Of a stretch of DNA of 64,000 nt, positions 12,201-22,212 are shown piece by piece (positions within the stretch are counted from its first letter, which is position 1; every line of letters starts with the position of its first letter). A program made the position numbers and the translations under genes. Location of the stretch: contig NC_134840.1 of the NCBI RefSeq assembly GCF_965363235.1, positions 85,284,916 through 85,348,915 of the forward strand, read 5' to 3'. Source of the DNA: Mytilus galloprovincialis (taxonomy: Eukaryota > Mollusca > Bivalvia > Mytilida > Mytilidae). Below the pieces are notes generated by a model. It did no database searches and had not been told where the DNA came from. It saw nothing but the letters and a program-made list of their open reading frames with translations.

Positions 12201-14072
12201 GATGGATGACAGTAGAGAACAGAATATCATACCACAAATCAGTTTTGATGCATAAATGCCTTAAGAATGAAGCCCCTGTATATCTCACTGAAAAGTTTAA
12301 AGAAATGCCAGAAATAAACCAATATTGTTTGAGAAATGCCTCTTGCAAAAATTTACAAGTTCCAAAAGCCAAAACAGAGCTTTATAAGAAATCTTTTATA
12401 TATTCAGGATCTATTTTATGGAATAACTTACCAATATCCCTGAAAAAATCAACCTCAAGTACAAGCTCATTCAACAAAGATTTAAAAAATTACTTGATGG
12501 AACATTAAGAAGCTGTGCGTTTTTTATATGCATAATAATTTTCACACACTTACTCAAACTTATGATATTGTTGATGCCAATACTATACATGTCATATATG
12601 AATTTGTAACTTTTACCTGTTTTGAAAATTGTATATTTCATAACAATTTTTTATTTCATTATTCATGTATGTGTGTCTGTTTGATATTTTGTAATTGTTT
12701 GTTATATATCATTGTATTATATGAGGGCCTCAGGGAAGATTAGCTTTACAGCTAACTGTGTAACCCTCTTTAAATAAAGAATTATTATTATATTATTATT
12801 ATTATTCCATTAAGGGGAGATAACTTAAACAAAATAAATATTTTCAGATATCATCTTTTTTTTAGAGATTGCTGGCTGATCTTTTTTCATGTAGCCAGAA
12901 AAACATAAATTTTCTGATGCAATTTTTAGTCTTTAAGAGTAATCTCCCCTTGCCATTTGTAGCACTTATTTTTTTGTTCAAGGATTAAATATATATACTT
13001 CAGATTCTCAATAAATTACTCCCCATTGTTGCTTATAGCTTACATGTCGATGTACACAAAGGGGTTCATAGTTTTACAGGAACTGAAAATAGATTTTCAA
13101 TAACTTTTATAAATGTGTAATGTAATTGATGCAACCTTTAACATTATTTTGATCTCAATGTCATATCTTTCTTTATACATTTTTCTATAGCACACAGTTG
13201 GTATAAGTTAGCATTTGTTTCTGATTTACATTTTGTTACAAAGTTTATGTTTTTAAATTGTTTGAACAATTTTTAGTTACAAGATTCTTTCAAATGTTTA
13301 AGTTCTTGTTTGTCATTATTTTAACTAATTTTGTTTATACTGTATATCTGTACACGACAATGTTCTACTCAAAAGCTACAAAAAACAAATGGAATTGGAT
13401 TTGTCATACCATAAAATAAAACAATGACAGCATAGGTATTCTTCCGTTGTCAAAAATAAACACTAGACATATTTATACTTTTTGCTTCTGAATGGTATAC
13501 ATGTTGACAAAAAGAAAGTTTCAGGCACAAACCCGGAAAGGTAAGCAGATCCTGCTCCACATGTGGCACCTGTCGTGTTGCTTATGTAATAACAAATCTG
13601 GTAAATAGTCTAATTCGGTAGGTCACATTCATGAAAGGGAAGGAGATTGTAGTTACAACATAAGGAACATATCCGATATCATTTGTGAAACGGTTATTCT
13701 TAGTTATGGACTGGTATAAAGTGCAATCTAACCCTGTAAAATATTTGTCAACATCCAATGAAAACTATCATTTTAAACGAATTGCAGTAGAATTTCTAAT
13801 CTCTCATCATTGTTTATCAATCCTTTTTGCAGATTTTAGAGCTTATAGCGTGTCAAAGTCGTCTGATGAAAGACAGACAGTTACTTGTTAGAGAAGTGGA
13901 ATTTTTACGCAAGGAAATCGCCAAATCAAATGAAGAAGATCTTAACAAGTTTTTATCATCGAACAAACCTTTAGTAGATGAAATTATATCAACGGTAAAT
14001 TCAGAGGAAAAGGAAGCATATTTCTCAGGTCCGAAGGAACGTGTACATTTCGATGAATCTACAAAAACATGA
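271..14072 (+). CDS. Coiled-coil protein, C-terminal 399 aa in 8 exons (5' part outside window)
   Basis: Exons placed by AG/GT sites and phase: 271-423, 887-1021, 1421-1537, 2303-2431, 3066-3198, 8049-8166, 9220-9394, 13833-14072 (stop TGA 14070-14072). The lengths sum to 1200 nt, so the frame is open throughout, and every junction has a GT donor and AG acceptor. The product is rich in E, K, R, Q and L with few prolines, typical of a long continuous coiled coil. It has no enzyme motif, membrane segment or signal peptide. The tail is acidic and less helical and ends in HFDESTKT. The pattern resembles centrosomal or ciliary coiled-coil proteins such as CCDC150 or SDCCAG8, but I cannot name the orthologue. 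The exons between 3198 and 13833 are separated by introns swollen with transposons (4.8, 1.1 and 4.4 kb). Confidence 0.85.
4800..5640 (+). repeat. Dispersed repeat with two diverged direct copies inside the 4.3-kb element
   Basis: Segments at about 4970-5120 and 5400-5570 are diverged copies of each other; both contain an attggtaatatta-like core followed by a tttgattc block. A stretch near 4829-4860 (acacccgtgatatcgcggg) recurs in reverse orientation near 51855-51885. No coding capacity is evident, and short open frames here lack family resemblance. Confidence 0.5.
5880..7153. repeat. 1.27-kb dispersed repeat with internal direct duplication
   Basis: The left edge contains cgctcacctt and the right edge contains aggtgagct, an imperfect inverted pair. 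Inside, a unit of about 530 bp is present twice (about 6060-6600 and 6600-7140); both halves carry gggcaataactcct, a tataatattcaagataataacc block and a gtttcagagga block. A CGACGACGGACGACGGACG run lies at about 7084-7106 near the right end. I recognise this as a very common bivalve repeat. It is nested in the CACAGTG-ended element. Confidence 0.65.
8521..9150. mobile_element. 630-bp MITE with TTAA target duplications
   Basis: The ends are inverted copies: TTAAGGGCATACGATACAG at 8521 onward and its reverse complement ending at 9150, a match of about 21 bp. TTAA sits at both edges, as expected for TTAA-targeting DNA transposons. The first bases inside TTAA are GGG, which fits Kolobok-type ends better than piggyBac (usually CCY). 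There is no transposase ORF, so the copy is non-autonomous. It lies in the intron between exons 6 and 7 of the coiled-coil gene. Confidence 0.75.
9690..12806 (+). mobile_element. Non-LTR retrotransposon (LINE, Jockey supergroup), 5'-damaged
   Basis: The element contains an endonuclease/reverse transcriptase frame (next entry), a 3' UTR of about 260 bp with AATAAA at 12773-12778, and a terminal ATT microsatellite (12779-12806) of the kind that ends several LINE clades. The 5' end is unclear: a recognisable endonuclease start at about 9691-9790 is short and out of frame. It is inserted in the sense direction in the last intron of the coiled-coil gene. I could not define a target-site duplication. 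Confidence 0.85.
9788..12508 (+). CDS. LINE ORF2: AP endonuclease (partial) and reverse transcriptase
   Basis: The frame is open without a stop for about 900 codons. An endonuclease domain comes first, with GDFNINCL near 10095 and SDHYPI near 10290, matching the GDFN and SDH motifs of LINE apurinic-type endonucleases. The reverse transcriptase follows with NYRPISVLPTLSKLIE, LLDFKKAFDVVDH, GVPQGSILGP and the catalytic YADDTT near 11670. The C-terminal part after the thumb has no obvious zinc knuckle. No in-frame ATG is credible at the 5' side. The sequence before about 9788 (PDIIGYCETF) continues the endonuclease in another frame, so a one-base change in the T run at 9781-9790 breaks the ORF. 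The copy is therefore probably dead but young. Confidence 0.9.
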   Translation, partial: LGKNTSDREIDIPGYILQRKDRQSDGGGGWAVYLTETTSFSRKHDFEISNIETMWFEVKPSYKKSFLLCFVYRPPKSLIGWIDKFEDEIKIAMKYNSDVILMGDFNINCLQPNKIPQRWLTALETYNFQQVIKEPTRVTNESKTLIDHIYVTSLSMVKEAHVSKYSISDHYPICMTRQEKLYDKKHSHSTITYRNFKTFNEQNYLKDLKSAPFQHIEFENDPSVCIEMWYNIFNNILNKHAPIVKKRVKKDRQPEWYNKEISYARKMRDKYHSLGMWAEYRFWRNRTKHIIDKSKQKYYNDMIKDSKDSKTLWKCIHSLNPSNPSKPHELITTGDHKTTDHKEIANTFNNYFTSCVEKLRHSRAPINSNFNTLTNYVQMKFLKKRHNKFIIPPVKVSELFAEITKLDVKTSSGTDNIGPKILKLSGPFIASSLTYIFNRMIDTGIYPSVLKNAKVAPIFKSGEKNVASNYRPISVLPTLSKLIERHVSKHLYKYLTKFDILHPSQSGFRPNHSCQTALINIIDKWLHEMNNGYINLAVLLDFKKAFDVVDHEILCKKLLIYGFHEDTVDFLKSYLSERTQQVHINNQFSNKKFINFGVPQGSILGPILFVLFINDLPLHIKNCHTDLYADDTTMHTSGKTIGDMQLKVQDDLQCVEKWCHENSMFINSDKTKCMVIGTRQRLRLNQADPVLTIENNILQKSSIEKLLGVRIDSNLSWTGHINYLCSSISSRIFLLSKIKKFLSIDLRKLFYNGYILPLIDYCCIIWSGCAKNELVRIIKLQKRAARLILDADPLSSSAPLFKQLGWMTVENRISYHKSVLMHKCLKNEAPVYLTEKFKEMPEINQYCLRNASCKNLQVPKAKTELYKKSFIYSGSILWNNLPISLKKSTSSTSSFNKDLKNYLMEH
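13528..13700 (-). repeat. Penelope-like element 3' tail, minus-strand fragment
   Basis: This stretch is the reverse complement of the sequence following the Penelope-like reverse transcriptase at about 22920-23095. Shared blocks include agcagatcctgctccacatg, the ctaattcggtaggtcacatt block and the codons around the end of the protein. It is a 5'-truncated fragment in the last intron of the coiled-coil gene. Confidence 0.75.
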
Positions 14073-14665
14073 CACCCTAAGGGAACAAAAACATGATAGT
14101 TTTTAAGAATATGACTTATGATAAAGTGCATTTAGGCTTTAAAGAGAAGCGATTCTGCCCTGAATTCTAAAAAGAGTTTTGAGTTCTGGCATGTTCATCT
14201 CAGGCAGAAATTCTGGTTTACATACATTTTGTAATTTTGAATACTAAATACAACTTTTCATGTAAGAAGGTTAGTATAGAATTAGAGCTTAAAAGATGGC
14301 TAATTTCTTTGGAATATTTTCATCAGAATAGTCTAGGTTAAATTTTATTTTGTGTTTTTAATTTGAAATGTTAATGAAATACAAATCAATTTTCCACTTT
14401 ATAAAAAAAGAAAATCCTTAAATTTATGATTTTGCAACAAAAGAAAAACTATTATAATACATGTAAATGTATGCTTCAAATGACGAAACGATTATAAGTA
14501 TAAAAGCAGTTATGATATTTTAAAAGTCAAGTTAAACATGAATGTGTCCAATGTACTGTTAGGTTGTAGTTAGACATGAATATTCTGTGATATTTTACTG
14601 ATATTTTTACAATGTGCTATTTACTTGTATATTATATTATAAATAAAAAATATGTGATATATCTT
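14073..14665 (+). other. 3' UTR of the coiled-coil gene with poly(A) signal
   Basis: AT-rich non-coding sequence follows the stop codon. The first convincing polyadenylation hexamer, AATAAA, is at 14642-14647, so the transcript probably ends about 15-30 nt further on. No other gene lies in this stretch. Confidence 0.55.
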
Positions 14666-15500
14666 GTGTAGAGACTTTCTTGATGTTATCATCTTTTGCA
14701 AAGTGCAAAAACCTTCTTATAATCTTTTGATTTCAGATATGATTGGGCTCGTGTTTCCAACCATGGAACTGACTTTGTTTTTTTTTCTTCACAGGGTCTT
14801 TAGTGATCTTTAATCCAGATTCATGAAACTTCACACAGAGATTGCACACATATTGAAATTTGGCATCTTATATTACTGATTTTTTTTAGGAACTTTTTCT
14901 GTTTTTTAAAGACTAGGATTCATTGTTTGTAAAAAGCTATATCAATTTTATGTTATACTTTCCTTCAGCTGTTAACCAAGTCCTTTGAAAGCTTACAGAA
15001 CAATTGCACACATATTGAAGTTATACACTTGTTATTATGGAATTGTTTTTTTTTTGTGGTAAAATCGACACATAACCTTCCTGAATTCCATTGTCAGTGT
15101 TGTTGTCATCAATATTTAAGTTTAGCCTGTAAATACAATTTCTTTGGACATGATGTGTCATTAATAGCTTGTCAAATTTTGTATTGAAATCAAGAAAAGG
15201 ACAGTTATTACCATTCATATTTTGGGTAAATTTCGGCATCATATTTAGAAAGTTCTTGATGATTTAGCAAAAAATATAATCAATACATGTACAATTTTGA
15301 AAGTATTGTTTACAAATACATCAGCAATTGAATGTCAGCATTCAAATTCGGTGAAGGGCTAACTGAATATCACACGGCAAACCATATATATGATCCATAT
15401 ACATGCCCCTATTGCAGAGTACTAGACTTAACAGTACCATATGAAGATAGACCATACCAATAAGAGACTCTACCAAAACAAATTGTGAACTGCCCCCTTT
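14666..15500. other. Intergenic, no gene seen
   Basis: AT-rich sequence with homopolymer T runs (14780, 15044). I see no supported coding region, RNA gene or clear transposon end here. Confidence 0.5.
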
Positions 15501-15514
15501 TCCCAAAACCAACG

Positions 15515-16720
15515 TTAACAAATAAAACAACCTTGAAGGAGATCATTTAAATTATTAAAATTATTATTTTCCGTACATATGTGATGAAAAAAGTCATTTC
15601 TTAAAGTTTTATTATACTCACAATAGAGTAAAAAATGTTTCTCATCCTCTAGTATTTTACATTTATGGCAAAGTCGTTCCTCTCTTGGGATTTTAAAATA
15701 TCTCCCCTTTTCAATCAAGAGGGAGTGATCACTTATTCTGAATTTAGTGATTAATCTCTTTATCTGAAAATTAGATGTATTTAGATAAGATTCTAGTATG
15801 TAATCTTTTTTTTTATCATCAATGTTTTGAAATTTAGTTTGAATTAAATCTTCATATCTATTTTTCATTTTTAACTTTATATCTTTTTTTATTTTATTTA
15901 CATCTTTTATGTCCTTACAAGTAGAAAGAATATTAAGGTCAACATTAGTCTCTTTAACAATATTTTTTACATATTTATACCATGAGTAAGTTCCTGTCAA
16001 ATCTAGAGACTGCTAGAGAAAAAGCTTCCTTTATCGAATGATTAATATTATTATTGTATAGTCTAGCTAAATATAGAAGGGTTTGTGTTTTAATAAAACA
16101 TTCTATAGGCAATCTCCCTAATTCAACTCTTGCTCCTAAATTGGATGCATTTTTTCTTATTCCTAGAGTAGATTTACAAAATTTAAGATGCATATTTTCA
16201 GTAGGGGTTTTGTCTATAAAATCATGTTGGTTAATTTCTTTTCCTGAAGATAAGGCTCTGTTTTTGGCTCGATGAAAAGAAATATATGTATCCAAATATG
16301 TTACTTCTGAATTATAAGTCATAATTGGTTTTACTAAAGAATCGAATTGATTATTTGCTACTTTTATAGGTAGATTATGCAATGATTTAGTATAGGATTG
16401 TATTGCAAAAAATTTTTTTTGCCTTTTTTGTCAGCTCTAAAGTACCTAGTGATAAATTTCCATTACATTTTATCAACATTCCCAAAAATGAATATTCTGT
16501 TACACTCTCTATGGCTTTATTCTCATAGTAAATATGTGATGTTTTGACGGACTAAAAATCATGGATTTAGTTTTGTTTGTATTCAAAGAGAGTTGCCATT
16601 TGTTACAGTATAATTTAACATTATTTATAATAACAAAAGCTACCGTACACCAACAGAAATTGAGTCTGCTATTCGGAAAATTTAATTCAGGAGAAGCTTC
16701 TGATAAGAACGGCATCGTAT
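15515..16720 (-). pseudogene. Decayed LINE reverse-transcriptase C-terminal region
   Basis: Reading on the minus strand, 16509-16715 contains a piece with LNTNKTKSMIF, a segment typical of the region after the LINE RT catalytic core. 15975-16382 continues with LVKPIMTYNSEV and LGARVELGRLP, and 15515-16000 ends with CHKCKILEDEKHFLLYC, the cysteine/histidine cluster found at the C-terminus of many animal LINE ORFs. The pieces lie in different frames, so at least two frameshifts are present. It is a 5'-truncated relic of a different LINE from the one at 9.7-12.8 kb. Confidence 0.75.
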
Positions 16721-16989
16721 CCGAACACTACAGACATGCCATTGATGTAGTTACAGATAAAAGAACTGACAATATAAACAAATATTTTTTTAGCTACATT
16801 CATGTACAGGAATCTGCCCGTACTCTGCAAAATCTAGAAAAATATGTAGTCCTAAGATATATCTATGGTCTGGAAGTACAGATTTGTATAAAGTTAACAT
16901 ATATTAGCTAGAAAAAACTACAAATAAAAATATTTAGACAATTCCAAAGTCTATCTGAAAGGGCTGCTTCATTTGCCCTCTATTTTCTT

Positions 16990-17530
16990 TTTGTAGCGGA
17001 ACCAGTTAATTAAAACATTCTTAAGCAGACACATGCTTTCTTTGTTTCTTACATTTTCTCGGATTGAAAATGCAATAGAAAAGAAAATTCTACAATGCGA
17101 ACTAGAAATTGGAAAGGAATTCAAAGAATCATTTATAAACATAGTAGGAAAAATCTTAAATAAATATAGTTTGCCAGATCCAAAAGATATTAAAGAAAAC
17201 CCACCATCAAAATACAAATGGAAACAAATGGTGAAAAAAGCCAAAGATACTGGTAAAATATTTGGAAAGAGGAATGTTTTAAAAATACAATAATTAAATA
17301 CTTGTACATGTCAATCCAAGAAGACCCTACACTATCTGGAAATCGGTCAGAAACAATCAGAGAGACATTCATAAAGCAAAGGTCAAAAGTTTTCTTATAA
17401 CGGGAATCTACATACGTCAATCATCTAAAGCAAAATTTAGTAAAAATCAAACATCTGGAATAAGTGAGCTCTGTACCAAAGCGGAAGAGGATGTTACGCA
17501 TTATTTGCTGTAATGTAAGTCTTTGGAGAG
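16990..17530 (+). pseudogene. Decayed LINE C-terminal fragment, plus strand
   Basis: The open stretch 17033-17293 has a KYKWKQMVKKA segment, and a following frame (about 17370-17515) reads a partial zinc-cluster-like LCTKAEEDVTHYLL. Together these match the last ~150 residues of animal LINE ORF2 proteins. The frame is broken and no RT core is present. The open stretch just upstream (16561-16911) is unrecognised and may be part of the same relic. Confidence 0.5.
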
Positions 17531-17605
17531 TCTTAGGCAAAAACAGATGAACAAACTTATATTGTTAACCGTGTTAAACACGGAGAGGTGGTAACGATAA
17601 TTATA

Positions 17606-18160
17606 AAAAGTTATCAAAGGTAACATGATTATAATTTAATACGCCAGGCGCGCGTTTCGTCTACGTAGGACTTATCTGTGACGCTCATATCAAAATAGCT
17701 AATAATCTAAACAAGTACAAAGGGGAAGAACATTGAGGACCCAAAATTCCTAAAAGTTGTGTCAAATGCGGCTAAGGTAATCTATGCCTGGGATAAGACA
17801 ATCCTTAGGTTTTGTAAACAGGAAATTTATGAAAACAGGAACATATATGTAGGACTATAAAGTGCGATGGGGACGCTAAAACGCGATGGTCAAGCTAAAG
17901 TGCAATGGCCGACGCTAAAGTGCTAATAAGCACAAAGTTGAAGAGCATTGAGAACCCAAAATTCCAAAACGTTGTGCCAAATACGGCTAAGGTAATCTTT
18001 TCCTGGGATAAAAAAAATCCGTAGTTTTCAAAGTTTTGTAAACAGGACATTTATAAAAATGACCATATAATTGATATTCAGGTCAACACCAAAGTGCTGA
18101 CTACTGGGCTGGTGATACCCTCAGGACGAAACGTCCACCAGCAGTGGCATAAACAAGAGG
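17606..18160 (+). repeat. Dispersed repeat (CGCCAGRCGCGCGTTTCGTC family), two partial copies with a short tandem between
   Basis: The head (17611-17688) carries the ttatcaaagg...cgcgcgtttcgtc...gtgacgctca signature. Body sequence (gaagaacattgaggacccaaa, ggctaaggtaatc, cctgggata) follows at about 17720-17840 and again at 17937-18160, ending in ggacgaaacgtccaccagc. Between them, 17860-17930 holds short imperfect repeats of gcgatgg/gacgctaaa. Other heads of the family are at 18857 and 20659 (+), and at 23402 and 63105 (-). Confidence 0.6.
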
Positions 18161-18856
18161 ATGTGCTACAAAATATAAATAATGGACTGTTAAAAAAACT
18201 ACTATAAATTCCATAAAAAAAACCCAGATGACCTGAAACAAATAGAAAAAGATTCTCCAAACATCCAAATATTTTACTTCGGGACCATCAACAACGTGAA
18301 TTACATTAGAACAAAGTCAATACTGTATCGGACTATTCATACTAATTTAATACAATGCATATACAAAACATGATCGAAGGATAAAGCAGTCTGCATAAAA
18401 TGTCAAACTAACGACCCCATCTATTACCAAAGTAGCTGCTTGCATTTAAATATTTGCTGAAACCTTGACAGGGGGCACCATATTTCCAAATTTTACGACA
18501 CATAATAAAGTTATAGTTACTGATATATTCTATTTTTTGCTATCTCGTGTAAAGCTGATACTATACTGACTTAATTTACTCCCTTTCTTTTCCACTATGC
18601 TTTTTATATTTTAATTTTAAATTTATTTTTTTGAATTTTCAAACATTATGGTATAAATTTCCCTCTTTCCCATTAAAAGATATTCAAATATTTTCTTTAT
18701 TCTAAACTGTAACCTAGGAAGAACTATAAATAGCACACAATTTTAAATACAGGCTGTTAAACCCCACAGTTCTCACCTGTATATAAAACTTTTAAACTTT
18801 AGCACCTGATCACTCTACGGCAATATCTTTGTAAATAGCTGTTAAGTTTTTAATTG

Positions 18857-18935
18857 GTTATCAAAGGTACCAGGATTATAATTTAATACGCCAGACGCGC
18901 GTTTCGTCTACATAAGACTCATCTGTGACGCTCAG
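18857..18935 (+). repeat. Copy of the cgcgcgtttcgtc dispersed repeat head
   Basis: This has the same signature as at 17611 (ttatcaaaggtaccaggatt, gccagacgcgcgtttcgtc, atctgtgacgctca). It lies about 270 bp upstream of the TRIM/NHL-like gene remnant. Confidence 0.7.
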
Positions 18936-19200
18936 ATAAAAAAAGAACAAAGTTGAAGAGCATTTTCACTATATCCCAAGTGGGAGTGCTCCGATGTATA
19001 ACAGAGGAAAATACCTGTGCAGAACAAAACACAACGGTGGATCCCGGAATCAAACAAATGTTGTGAAATAAAGTATCAAATTTCAAGCAATGTACAGGCA
19101 TATAGGTGGGCATATAAGAAGAAGATGATTTTGAACGTGGTTATGTATTAAAGGAAGCTTGTACTGAGTTTAGTTTATAGGTGGTTTTATATACAACCAA

Positions 19201-20259
19201 ATGCAGAACGTGGTGTGTTCAGGCTGTATGTCAGGTTACGATGTTCGTTTCAAGTGTACAACATGTAAACCTAAAAGTATGTTTTGTCCAAAATGTCGCA
19301 ATCTAAGACATTATGATCACAAAATAGAATTTAGCGAGAACGAGATTGCCCGGCGTGAAGCAGCAGATAATTCAAGAAACCCAGAACAAAATACAAATGT
19401 AAACACATTGAAAATATACGACTTATCTTCAGTACTAGCTGAGAAGGAAATAATCCATGAAGATGGAAAAAACGTAAGACTCGAAACTATTTGTGCTATT
19501 GATGAACATGCTTTATGGGCATTAGGTGATGCAACTGTCTTTTATATTACTTTGGGAGAGGATTTTAAAATAAAACGTGTCTATAATGCTGACAGAATTT
19601 TTGAAATTTCTTATTCTAAAGCTGGATTTCTTTATCTCACTCAAAATGGCGTAATAGGACGAATTAATTTAAAAGGAAAATATGAAAAGTTTGCCGACGA
19701 GTCTCCTCTTGGGTGTTGTGGAATTTATGCATATGATTCAGGCGACATTGTGGTTGGGGTAATAGAAAATGAGACTGATGCAGAACCATTCCATAAGATT
19801 GTTATGTACAACAAAAATGGGGAATTGACGAATTCTTTCCAATATAATATTGAGGGCCCTCATGGGGTTTTTGATTATGTGATTACTTGGCCGTTTTTTT
19901 AATGATTATTTGATTATTAAGCCAAATATTTCATGATTATTTGATTACCTAGGACTGTATTTTTAGTTTATGATTATTTGATTACTAAAGATAAGCAAAT
20001 ATTTAATGATTATGTGATTATATTGGCAAAAAAATGGTGATTATGTGATTACTAGGACCCCCGCATGAGGGGCCTCAATATTGTCGATACGCCTGACTTT
20101 ATTGATGCATTGCCTCAACAAATTACTGTTAATCCATTGAATGGAGATATTATAATAATAGACTATAATTGTGAAGTTTCAACTCGAGTTGTTGGCTTAT
20201 CTAAATCAGGGAACATTCATTGGATGTTTCATGGACCATTCGATGAAGTCTTAGATTAC
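19201..20259 (+). pseudogene. TRIM/NHL-like protein gene, interrupted by an insertion and 3' truncated
   Basis: The frame opens at ATG 19201 with a B-box-like zinc cluster (CSGC, CTTC, CPKC, then H...H) at residues 6-40. A beta-propeller-like region of the kind in mollusc TRIM2/3/NHL proteins follows. It breaks at 19852, where a 225-bp element is inserted, and resumes in the same frame at 20083 (VDTPDFIDALPQQITV, later GNIHWMFHG). After about 20259 the propeller homology stops and a dispersed repeat begins. A full TRIM-NHL protein would have several more blades. TRIM proteins of this type are typically E3 ubiquitin ligases, but no RING is present here. As it stands this is a broken gene or an insertion allele. 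Confidence 0.7.
19852..20076. mobile_element. 225-bp insertion element with inverted ends, tandem-repeat body and 6-bp TSD
   Basis: The ends are inverted: GAGGGCCCTCATG at the left and the complement of GAGGCCCCTCATG at the right (one mismatch). AATATT flanks it on both sides (19846-19851 and 20077-20082). The body is imperfect repeats of TGATTATTTGATTA / GATTATGTGATTA. It sits inside the TRIM-like reading frame and brings in a stop codon near 19900. Confidence 0.75.
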
Positions 20260-20658
20260 ATGATTTTTTTATTAGTTGTTATTGGCTTTGCACTAACTTT
20301 CAGTTAGTACAAGTACTCTCATATCTGTACGTTGCGCCTTAAGTGGGTTTGTTGTTTGTAAGTTTTGTAAGTTTTAGGGTAAAAAATGTAATCAAAACCC
20401 TATGGTACAGTACTAACTTGATATATATACCTTCCAAGGTTTATCACTACTTTTGATTAAACAAAATAGGACAGCGAAGTGATCATTACTTGCATCCAGT
20501 CAATGTCATGCAACTTATTGATTTATATGCTCTTCTATACATTGTACAATATGATGTGTATATTATTTTCAGTTACCATACTTGTAAAGAAAAGGTTTCT
20601 TTTTTTAAAATTACATGCATTTATAAGTAATACATGATGTATAAATCTGTAATAATTA
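20260..20658 (+). repeat. Dispersed repeat junction and non-coding DNA
   Basis: The text from about 20260 (a gattttttt attagttgttattggc block) resembles a dispersed mussel repeat and replaces the expected continuation of the TRIM-like frame. Nothing else is recognised up to the next repeat head. Confidence 0.4.
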
Positions 20659-20736
20659 GTTATCAAAGGTACCAGGATTATAATTTAGTACGCCAGACGC
20701 GCGTTTCGTCTACATAAGACTCATCAGTGACGCTAA
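20659..20736 (+). repeat. Copy of the cgcgcgtttcgtc dispersed repeat head
   Basis: Same signature as at 17611 and 18857, ending tcatcagtgacgct. The close spacing of three plus-strand heads between 17.6 and 20.7 kb suggests local clustering. Confidence 0.7.
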
Positions 20737-21867
20737 TAAAAGTAGGTTCAACTACAAATATACAATCATAAATACAAATGTTTAATTTGCCTTGCAAAAT
20801 ACAATTCAATGATTAAAAAAATCTCAAAATTGCAAAATGAAAGCAATCTTTACTCTTCATCTCTCACTAGCACTTTGATTTGTGCTCAGTTGTATCGTTC
20901 TGTTGAGTTAAGTTCTAGGACTAGTAAACCATTGGTTGGGCTGTAACTAGATTGCAATTGTGGTACAAGTATCATAAAGGCATTATCATCAATGGACTAT
21001 GGAAGTGAGATCAAGGTTATATGAATTCTGCCAGAACTGAAAGGCTCCCATGTGAGACTTATAATGAGGTCATAGTCAGAGGAACCCTCTCAGACCGACA
21101 TATACATCTTAAATACTTTCTTTATACCAAGAATAGTTGATCTATAAGTTATATTATCTAAATCTATTAATCATAAAAACTAAAAACAGTCGATGAACCA
21201 TTAACATGTTATCAAGATCAGATGAACACTTTCAAACTGATATTTACAACTCGGAATCATTCCTAAAATTAAATAAAACTTACCTTTTACTCATAGTGCA
21301 AATGAATGTGAGAAACTGACCAACTCACGAAAACTTAGCGCTAACCATTTGTCCATGAAAAGAGGTAAATGTCAAATGTATATCGTTAAACATGTGACTA
21401 CAGCTACCAATGAAAATTTCTGCAGACTCACATTTTATTACTGAATGTGACTGCGAAAATTACCAAAATCACAAACTCCGAGTGCATTAGCATTCAAAAT
21501 CACGTAACTTTAGTTGCGTATGATTTGTTTTACAGAATACATAATAATGAACACCTAGAACTTGAACCAATAACCAAAGTCATTATTTCGGCAAATGGGA
21601 CAGAGCTAGGTTTAGCTGTTAAGGGAACCTTCTGTATAGAAATTTGAAAAAAGAAGTTTATAGTTGAAGCTTTGGATGCTAATCTGTCTATCGACGGAAT
21701 ACTTGGTTTAGATTTTATGAAAACTAATGATTGCAAAATAAATTTACAACATGAAACCTTCTGTTGTGAAGTCTGCTTACTAGATGGACAGTAAAGCGCG
21801 CCGCTCGATTGTAACGTCACTATAGTTGACGTACTGCCTTTGGCTTTCATTACATTATCCTGGTCAC

Positions 21868-21915
21868 GGCACCAATATTGCGTATAGTGGGTAATATTGC
21901 GTATAGTGGGTAAGA
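21868..21915. repeat. Short tandem duplication (tattgcgtatagtgggtaa)
   Basis: A unit of about 19 bp occurs twice, with a third partial, in the spacer between the Gypsy protease and RT remnants. Confidence 0.6.
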
Positions 21916-22212
21916 TTTCGTACAATGGCATGAAGTAAAATAACAGACGTCTAGCTTGTTTGATAATGTAATAAAAGCAGACATTGGTAGCCATGCGTGA
22001 AGAACTTGACACACATATTTAAATAATTTAGCACACGCGTCATCAAGCCGAAAGAAGGGATTCAAAAGAAGGATAGATATACTCGTTTCTGTGTAGATTA
22101 TCGTTGTATCAATGAATTTACGGTAAAAGATGCGTATCCATTCCCTCGAAGACGATTCATTGGAACAGCTTACTTGCAACAAGTTGTTCTCAACTTTAGA
22201 CCTTAGCTCAGG

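Noticed and set aside
16561..16911. Possible protein of 116 aa on the plus strand
   Set aside because: It overlaps the end of the minus-strand LINE relic, has no recognisable domain, and is most likely a decayed retroelement or chance frame.
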